Source of the DNA: Coccinella septempunctata
Lineage: Eukaryota; Arthropoda; Insecta; Coleoptera; Coccinellidae
NCBI RefSeq assembly: GCF_907165205.1
Contig: NC_058196.1
Location: 17,464,501-17,528,500 of the forward strand
DNA length: 64,000 nucleotides
Reading direction: 5' to 3'
A program made the position numbers and the translations under genes. The notes below the pieces were generated by a model. The model did not search any database. It saw only the letters and a program-made list of their open reading frames with translations, and was not told the DNA's origin. Numbering within the stretch: position 1 is the first letter of the stretch; each line of letters opens with the position of its first letter. Shown piece by piece: positions 45,301 to 54,300 of the stretch.

Positions 45301-48300
45301 AAAGGTTATTTTCTTTTCATAATGTTCGAGTTTCTCCTGCTGTTTAGCTATTACTTCATCTAATCTCTCGTTTAGGTGCTCAGATACATATTTCACCAAT
45401 GATTCCATGAAACTCTGGTCTTGTAAAATTGACTGCATAGCTTCTTTCATGACCTTTTGGATCTCCTTCTGTGTTGAGGTCATTTTTCCTAATTGCGAAT
45501 CAGGTAATGTAGGTTTATAATATGGATATATACCAATAATGAGAATGGTATGAAATCTTTCTTGTTATTTAGCGGAGCTCACGAAAACACGTCTATTCGC
45601 TTCGACTAAACATATGTGCATATGTAATAAATCCTAATGTTCTGCTGTAAAGGGGGCTTAACTAGTTTTTCCTCCTGATGATCTTCGGCTCACCGCCGAT
45701 GTATCTAATTGTTAGCTTTTCACCTTTTAAGCTTCTCTCATCGATTTTCCTCTTCAAATTTTCCAAATGATCGCGCTGCTGAGGAGTTTTATCGTTGAAA
45801 ATTCTAAAACGTTGCCCATTCTCTCTTTCACTGTTTTTCATCAAGACTTCCTTAACATCAACATTGTTCTTCATTATAATTTTGATAGGTCTATCCCCGT
45901 TACCAACCTTTTTCAAGCCTACTCGAACCACCTTACTAATATTTTCCACTTTCTCATCCATCTTGAGAGCAGAAAAAATCTCCCTCACACGATTCAGGTC
46001 GAATTGAATACGTTCTTCCAACAGCGTAGAGGTACTCTCCGAAACATTGAACAACATTAAGTTCCTCTCACGCAATGCCCTATCATTTATCTCCGATATT
46101 ATTTTGTCAGAGTTGGTAACACGAACAGCCGCTTCAATTTTTTCCATGAGCAGAGCATTCTCGTTTTTAACCTTCGTTATTTCAAGCTTCAATTTTTCAG
46201 TCCCAACCAGGTGCTCCTGGTATTTTGAAGACAGCTCACCCACCTTCGAGGCCAAATCGCCAATCTGAGCCAAGCATTCATTTCTTATTTCAATTTGAAA
46301 CCTCTCAAACTGAGCTTGAAACACCTTCGTTAACTGATTCACAATTGCGTCCACCTGACTGTTCATTCCGAGCATAGCACCCTCTTCTCCAGCAGCACCC
46401 TGATGGCAACACGTTATTTTACCCTCTTGCGCATACCCTGCTTGACTTGCACAGCTTGGATGAAACGGATTTGAACATATACTGCATTTGACAGGATTAA
46501 CCACTCTTCTCTTGCAAGAAACACACTTAGTCTCCGACGACATAACGCGATTCAAAAACGCAACAAGTAAAACGAACAAATTTAGTCCGACTCTGTTCAA
46601 TTGTCCAACACACGTATTGCACACCGAATACAACGATTCAACTCGCAAAAACCGTGTGCCAGATGTGAACGCGATTAAACATCAGGTATTATCGGAATAT
46701 AATTACCGATTCGTACATTAAACATCTACGAATAATGAAACCGCACGAAAGTTCCAAACTACATTCACGAATTCACAACCATCAACACCCCCAGGAGACT
46801 CTGTGAAATTTTCAGAATTTAATTCGCCCAAGAACCACGAAAATACATCAATTACACTATTCAACAAGGGTCCTCCCACCTAAGAGATTTATATTTTTTT
46901 TTGTTAGGTATTCCTCACCTTATTACAAAAATAATAGTGCTTTCGTTTGTTTAGCTCCCGTTATCAAAATAAAAGACATGCGTGAATTGTCCATGTTCGC
47001 ACTTCTGTACCCTACGATACTTTATAAAATAAACAAACTATTGAAACAAGTTCAGTTTCTGGCAGCATTGAATGACATTGAAAAAGAAGCCTGGTTGTCC
47101 TTTGTAGAAGTGACCAAAAATTTTCTTGGCAATCACAAATCTCCGCAATATGTAAATATCGTCAAAACGATGTTACAGGCTCATCAAAAAATGGGATGCA
47201 ACATGTCCCACCTAAGAGATTTATATTTTTTTGTTAGGTATTCCTCACCTTATTACAAAAATAATAGTACTTACGTTTGTTTAGCTCCCGTTATCAAAAT
47301 AAAAGACATGCGTGAATTGTCCATGTTCGCACTTCTGTACCCTACGATACTTTATAAAATAAACAAACTATTGAAACAAGTTCAGTTTCTGGCAGCATTG
47401 AATGACATTGAAAAAGAAGCCTGGTTGTCCTTTGTAGAAGTGACCAAAAATTTTCTTGGCAATCACAAATCTCCGCAATATGTAAATATCGTCAAAACGA
47501 TGTTACAGGCTCATCAAAAAATGGGATGCAACATGTCCCACCTAAGAGATTTATATTTTTTTGTTAGGTATTCCTCACCTTATTACAAAAATAATAGTAC
47601 TTACGTTTGTTTAGCTCCCGTTATCAAAATAAAAGACATGCGTGAATTGTCCATGTTCGCACTTCTGTACCCTACGATACTTTATAAAATAAACAAACTA
47701 TTGAAACAAGTTCAGTTTCTGGCAGCATTGAATGACATTGAAAAAGAAGCCTGGTTGTCCTTTGTAGAAGTGACCAAAAATTTTCTTGGCAATCACAAAT
47801 CTCCGCAATATGTAAATATCGTCAAAACGATGTTACAGGCTCATCAAAAAATGGGATGCAACATGTCCCACCTAAGAGATTTATATTTTTTTGTTAGGTA
47901 TTCCTCACCTTATTACAAAAATAATAGTACTTACGTTTGTTTAGCTCCCGTTATCAAAATAAAAGACATGCGTGAATTGTCCATGTTCGCACTTCTGTAC
48001 CCTACGATACTTTATAAAATAAACAAACTATTGAAACAAGTTCAGTTTCTGGCAGCATTGAATGACATTGAAAAAGAAGCCTGGTTGTCCTTTGTAGAAG
48101 TGACCAAAAATTTTCTTGGCAATCACAAATCTCCGCAATATGTAAATATCGTCAAAACGATGTTACAGGCTCATCAAAAAATGGGATGCAACATGTCCCA
48201 CCTAAGAGATTTATATTTTTTTGTTAGGTATTCCTCACCTTATTACAAAAATAATAGTACTTACGTTTGTTTAGCTCCCGTTATCAAAATAAAAGACATG

Positions 48301-51300
48301 CGTGAATTGTCCATGTTCGCACTTCTGTACCCTACGATACTTTATAAAATACACAAACTATTGAAACAAATTCAGTTTCTGGCAGCATTGAATGACTTTG
48401 AAAAGAAGCCTGGTTGTCCTTTGTAGAAGTGACCAAAAATTTTCTTGGCAATCACAAATCTCCGCAATATGTAAATATCGTCAAAACGATGTTACAGGCT
48501 CATCAAAAAATGGGATGCAACATGTCCTTAAAGCCCGTTTGCAACAGCCGAGAATTCTCTGGAGAATTCTCTACAAAATTCTCGCAAGAAAACGGCAGAG
48601 ATTATTTTGTATGCAACTGAACAGAGAATTCTACCGAAAGTGCGTATGCAACGGTATATAATTCACGGCGCATGAATTTTCGAGCAAATTTTCTAGAGGA
48701 TTCTCGGCTTTTGCAAACGGGCTTAAAAATACACTTTTTGCAATCACATATTAATGTCTTTCCACAAAATATGGGAGCCGTAAGTGACGAGCATGGAGAG
48801 CGATTCCATCAAGACATCGCGTCATTCGAAAAACGCTACCAAGGCAAAGGGGAACCCTCTATGCTTGCTGATTATTGTTGGTCCATCGTTAGAGAAATAC
48901 TGGAGTCGTCCTACAGCAGAAAAGACAAAAGATCTAAGCGATCGGAATCTTTTACACCATTACCAATAGTATAATGCATTGTTTTTGTTAAAAATCATGA
49001 ATATAATTATTAAAAAACAACAAGAGCTAACTTCCACTTTTTATTTATTGTGCGTTTATACCGTGGCTACGAAGATTCAAAATATATATATTTTCCTTAG
49101 GTGGGAGAACAAAACTATAATTTTGTCGATCAGTGTTATCGGCGGATCGAGATCGCAGTCGCTGCATTCGACAGACAATTGTATAATTATTTGTATAATA
49201 TGTGACGGCTGCATCATTTTACGATCTATTTATTCAGTTTTTCAGAGTGAACACACAAATAAATGGAATATTTATTGAATATATCAAAGACCATCATCTC
49301 GTGAATACTGACATACTTTGAAAGTTTTTACAAAGTGCGTACGTCTTGGTATGTTTATTGAAGTAGAATGAAGAAATTCTGCTCTTGATCATTGTAATGA
49401 AATTTTCGATTTAAACAATAGGTATCGGAAAAAGTGGTATTAATACGAAGAAATGATTCCAAGGTTTTAAATTCGTAAGCAAAACTCCTTTATTATCCAA
49501 AATATTCACGAGACTATGAGACCTCTGCGACCCTCTCGTACGACACTCGAGACGAGACCGTGAAAAGTCTGGTCTCGTCTCACCAATGAGGCAAGAAGTC
49601 TTGCCTCGTGTCGAAAACGAGACGAAACTCCCGAAAAAAATACTCTTCTGAGTCTTCTGGGCATCACTTCGTAGCATTCGTTGATTTTTATATCAATGGA
49701 CAATGGATGTTATGTATCTGAATTAATTGCGATTACTTTCTTTCTGCTTTAGTATATGAAGGCATTATCCTTGTCATACTAACAATATTCAAATTATTGA
49801 GATTATAAATGTGTACTTACTACTAGACAAATGTATGCCCCCATTGCCATACATATTGTTCCGAGTACATATATGACGATACAACAATATCCGAAGGTTT
49901 GGTTAGCGTCTTTAATCAATCTGAAATGAAAGGAGAAAACGAGTTTGTAACGGGTTTAGTTTGCAAAGGGTTTTATCTCGAGCGCCAGCTATTCTTTCAA
50001 TAGGAAGAAATACAAACCCACCAAGTAACCTACTAGTCGGAGACAGAGTTCGGGGTTATCTAAGGTGGTAGCGATAACAAGTACTTCAAAACCGAATTTA
50101 TTACAACAGTTGTGATTACAGTGATCCATACAATGATTTCCAAGTCAAAAAATATATACAGCTGATGACCCAGTTCAAAATGAGGAAAACAGAAATGCAA
50201 CAATTAATCTGTCCCGGTCGTCAGAAATTCAAACTCAACACAGTGAAATTAATGAATTAAACAATATTCAAATTAATTATATTCAGTCAAAATATTAGGT
50301 ATTAAAGAAAGAAATGAATCAATATCATTCACTTTGATTCCTTCTGAGACAATGAGGAAAGTACGGGGTTTACACAAAATTCACAGTAACCGGTTGTCTC
50401 AGAAAGTCCCTGTTATCGGTTAATTTAGCGATGGGTTTGATCCCGAGCACTTTCAGTGATTTTCAGTGTACATGCCAATCAGAATTGAAACTATTCAATA
50501 AACGGGTTTGATTAAGGTGAAACACAATGCAACAATTTACTGGATAATAGGGTAGTTTATCGTGGTCTCCCCGTGGCAACCTTGGGTGTACACGCCAAGC
50601 ATTACCAGCAGAAAGACTTCGAGACCTCTGTCGATTGGTTTCCGTCACCAGAGAGCCAGGCGACAGGGAAACGGGAAATCTAAACAGAACACAACAGGGG
50701 TAGAACGGGATAGGCTACTGTGGTCTTTCCGTGGCAACCTTGGGTGTACACGCCAAGCATTACCAGCGGAACGACTTCGAGACTTCAGTCGATTGGTCTT
50801 GGTTCACCAGAGAGCCAGGCGACTAAAGTCTGCGTTAACAAGGATTAGCACAATTAAACAAATAAAAGAATGCAACTTTGAATCGCGCAGTGTGCGGTAT
50901 CAAGAAAAAGACTTACGGTTTGTTCCGGTACGGTCACGCCACCAATAATAGAAAAGAAAAAGAAACAGATCACAGGGTCTTAGAATTTAGAAAAATGAAT
51001 AAGTAATGAATGACGAATGCCGAATAAGGAATATATGAATTGCCAATAAAGAATCAATGCCGAATAATGAATAACTGTCGAACAATGAATCAGGAATACC
51101 ATTCGTCTGGTGGTGCGGCCCTATTTATCAACTTTCCCCACATGTGGACGGTCATGTGATCAAAATTGCATCCAAAAATTCGGTATTCTCGAATATTCTC
51201 CCCAGAAGAAATATTCTCGGTGGCAGTTATCTCTTTATCGGTAAAAGAAACTGTCGTTATCTGCAATCAATGCTGTTTTATGCTGAATTCGGTGTGTTTT

Positions 51301-54300
51301 TGTGGACGGAAAAACAACGCTGAATGCAGAAAGACACTTTTTCTTTGTTTTGGATTATTACGGCGGATTACTGTTGGAAATTTCAATTTTACGAAATTTA
51401 TTAGGATTCTGAAAAATGAAACGGAATATCTTTATTAAAACTAAAATCTCCATCAGACGGTGTTGCATTGCTTCAACTGGAAAATTCAGGGAAACGGACA
51501 TTTAAAACGAGGCTTGATTTTTATATAAAACAATCAAGTATCGTTACAAGTTTCAGCAACGAACAACACAAAACGGAAACTCACCTGTGTAACTCAGAAA
51601 GGTACTCGACCAGAAAGGAGAATTTTTCGCCCAAATGCTGAATATTCCTCTCATCGAATTCCATAAAATGCTCTGTGAGATCCTGGATTCTGAGAGTCAT
51701 AATATAAGCAATTCCAATAAATCCAACCATAGAAGCACCATAGAAGCTCCATACCATAGCTGAACCAATATTTATGTAAAAAGCAAACAAAACTTTCCAC
51801 ATGCTCGAATCCTCTATCACGAACGGATACCAAACAGGGTTCAATAGACCACACATGTATCTTTTGTCATCTTTGAGCTTCCTGTCTTCACAATTTGCAT
51901 CAAAAAATAGGTAAATCAAACCAACCGAAAAGCAGAGGGTGAAGCTTGCGTAGAACGTAATCCAGGTTAGTTTATTTAGAAAGATGTAACCCTTGGAAAC
52001 ATTCATGGGCACTTCATTGGACATATATTTTATCTCTTGAAGTAGTTTTCTGATTTTCTCACCATGTGACAAATAAATCATTATTAGCAATGCATCCATC
52101 GAGGATGTAACTATTATCTGCAAAGATTCAATTATGTCGTTGCGCAGGCCATCTGAAAATGGTAATTTTTGAAACAGAGTCTACATTTTTCGTCAGACGC
52201 GGAAAAAGGGTACCTCGAAATGCCAAAAATTCTGCAGTATATTGTGTGGCCTAGCAAAAAATTTGAAAGCCACACAGTATAAGAGTTGGGGGTCAGCTTA
52301 ACAAATCTACGTATTTTCATTATAGGTTCTTTTCTGACAATTTCAGAAGTTTAAATAAACCATAGTTAGAACCTACGTTTTCTCCACGGCAAAGTTTTTC
52401 GTAGGCATTCTTTCATTGATTGATTTGTTTGCACAATATACAGGGTGTTTCATGAGTCGTTGGCTTGCTTGTTTTGTATCCTAAGGCTATTAGTTTCGGA
52501 GATACGGGGTGATTCATGAATATTGGCCGAAATTTGCGATAGCTATAACTCTAGACTACAAGGTCCGATTTCTATCAAATTTTATTGGTTTGTTCACTTC
52601 AGAAAGCTCTTCCAAACGGTTCATGAAATATCAATATTTTCATTGCAGTACTCAGAAATTCATGATTTTTTATCCAAAAATCTATATTTTTCACATCCCT
52701 TACGGAAATTTCGTTATTGCCATGAAAAACTACATATTTTATTCTAGGGAATTCAATTTTCACTTTGCATGGCGCACTTGTCACAAGGGAATAGGAACTA
52801 GGAACCGGACAAAATCATATTTCATGTCATTTTTTCGAAATGCGGTCCTATTTTTATTCCTTCGGTGATAATATTTATTGTCCTTTGCCGAGATTCTGAA
52901 TTATTTTAAATTCTGTAAAATTCCTCTTCATTTTGAACACTCAGCACATACTGAGTGTTCGTAAAAAAGTGTTTAAAAGTATGCAAAGTCGAGCTGTGAA
53001 TTCTTCTGAAATAACATATTGAGTTTAGATACAGATGAAGTAAACCCTCTTGGAAAATGTAATCCGTGAATATATAAGCTTCATAACACAAATAACTATT
53101 AAAATTTATTCTTCCGAAAAACCTTAATCTTTTTATTTCCTTTCATGAAACAACAATGAAGGAATCGGACGAATTCATGTTTTATGTCACTTATTCGAAA
53201 TGCGGTCCTGTTTTTATTCCTTTGGTGATTTTATTCATTGTCTTCGGTCGAGATTTCGAATTTTTAAAATTCTGTCCAACTCTTTTTCATTTTAAACCTT
53301 TAGTTCCTACTGAGTGTGCTTGAAAAAGTGAGTGCATGACAATTCTGACTTCGCGGGAGCATTTGCGGCAGAGGATAGAAGAAGCCTGTGCAGAAACAAA
53401 ATCCCGATATAATAAAAAGGGCAATAAATAATCTGATTTTAAGCGCTAGAAAATGCGTCGAGATGGGGGAACTCCAGTTCGAACATATTTTATAATATGA
53501 TACTACATTTTCATTGTTGAAGAATAAATTTCAATACTTATGTGTGTTATGAAGCAAATACACTTACCTATTTGAAATACACTTACAGATTACATTTTCC
53601 AAGATGGTTCCCATCATTTGTATCTAAATTCAATATGTTATTTCAGAAGAATTCACAGCTCGACTTTGCATACTTTTAAATACTTTTTTACGAACACTCA
53701 GTATGTGCTGAGTGTTCAAAATGAAGAAGAATTGAACAGAATTTAAAATAATTCAGAATCTCGGCAAAGGGCAATAAATATTATCACCGAAGGAATACAA
53801 ATAGGACCGCATTCCGAAAAAATGACATGAAATATGATTTTGTCCGGTTCCTAGTTCCTATTCCCTTGTGACAAGTGTGCCATGCAAAGTGAAAATATGT
53901 AGTTTTTCATGGCAATAACAAAATTTCCGTAAGGGATGTGAAAAATATAGATTTTTGGATAAAAAATCATGATATTCTGAGTACTGCAATGAAAATATTG
54001 ATATTTCATGAACCGTTTGGAAGAGCTTTCTGAAGTGAACAAACCCATAAAATTTGATAGAAATCGGACCTTGTCGTCTAGAGTTATAGCTATCACAAAT
54101 TTCAGCCAATATTCATGAATCACCCCGTATCTCCGAAACTAATAGCCTTAGGATACAAAACAAGCAAGTTTTCTGAAATACTTGATGACCTGCATTCACC
54201 ATTCGGCTATGGCCAACGACTCATGAAACACCCTGTACAGACAAAAGTCTATACAAAACAAAAGCACTGAATACATAAAGTTCAGACATTTATCTATCCA

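Larger units (their letters stand above)
39786..45544 (-). mobile_element. LINE 2, near full length, split by an LTR-like element
   Basis: Tail (TTTA)n at 39786-39810, ORF2 39953-44664, ORF1 44812-45483, 5' end near 45544. The 6-bp duplication ATGGTA and the way the LINE 1 frame resumes across the site (…ISYHNVGG) mark the insertion. Without the 41688-43551 insert it is about 3.9 kb. Only one in-frame stop disturbs ORF2, so it is young. Confidence 0.85.

Noticed and set aside
49580..49640. GAGGCAAGA/TCTTGCCTC hairpin with nearby GAAA as a degraded hammerhead
   Set aside because: The core has at least two changes and GAAA is misplaced; only the nearby ATGTATCTGAATTAATT end hints at a relation.
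52509..52868. Mirrored open frames at 52509-52868 and 53851-54123
   Set aside because: They are the same sequence in the two arms of the fold-back element, not two genes.
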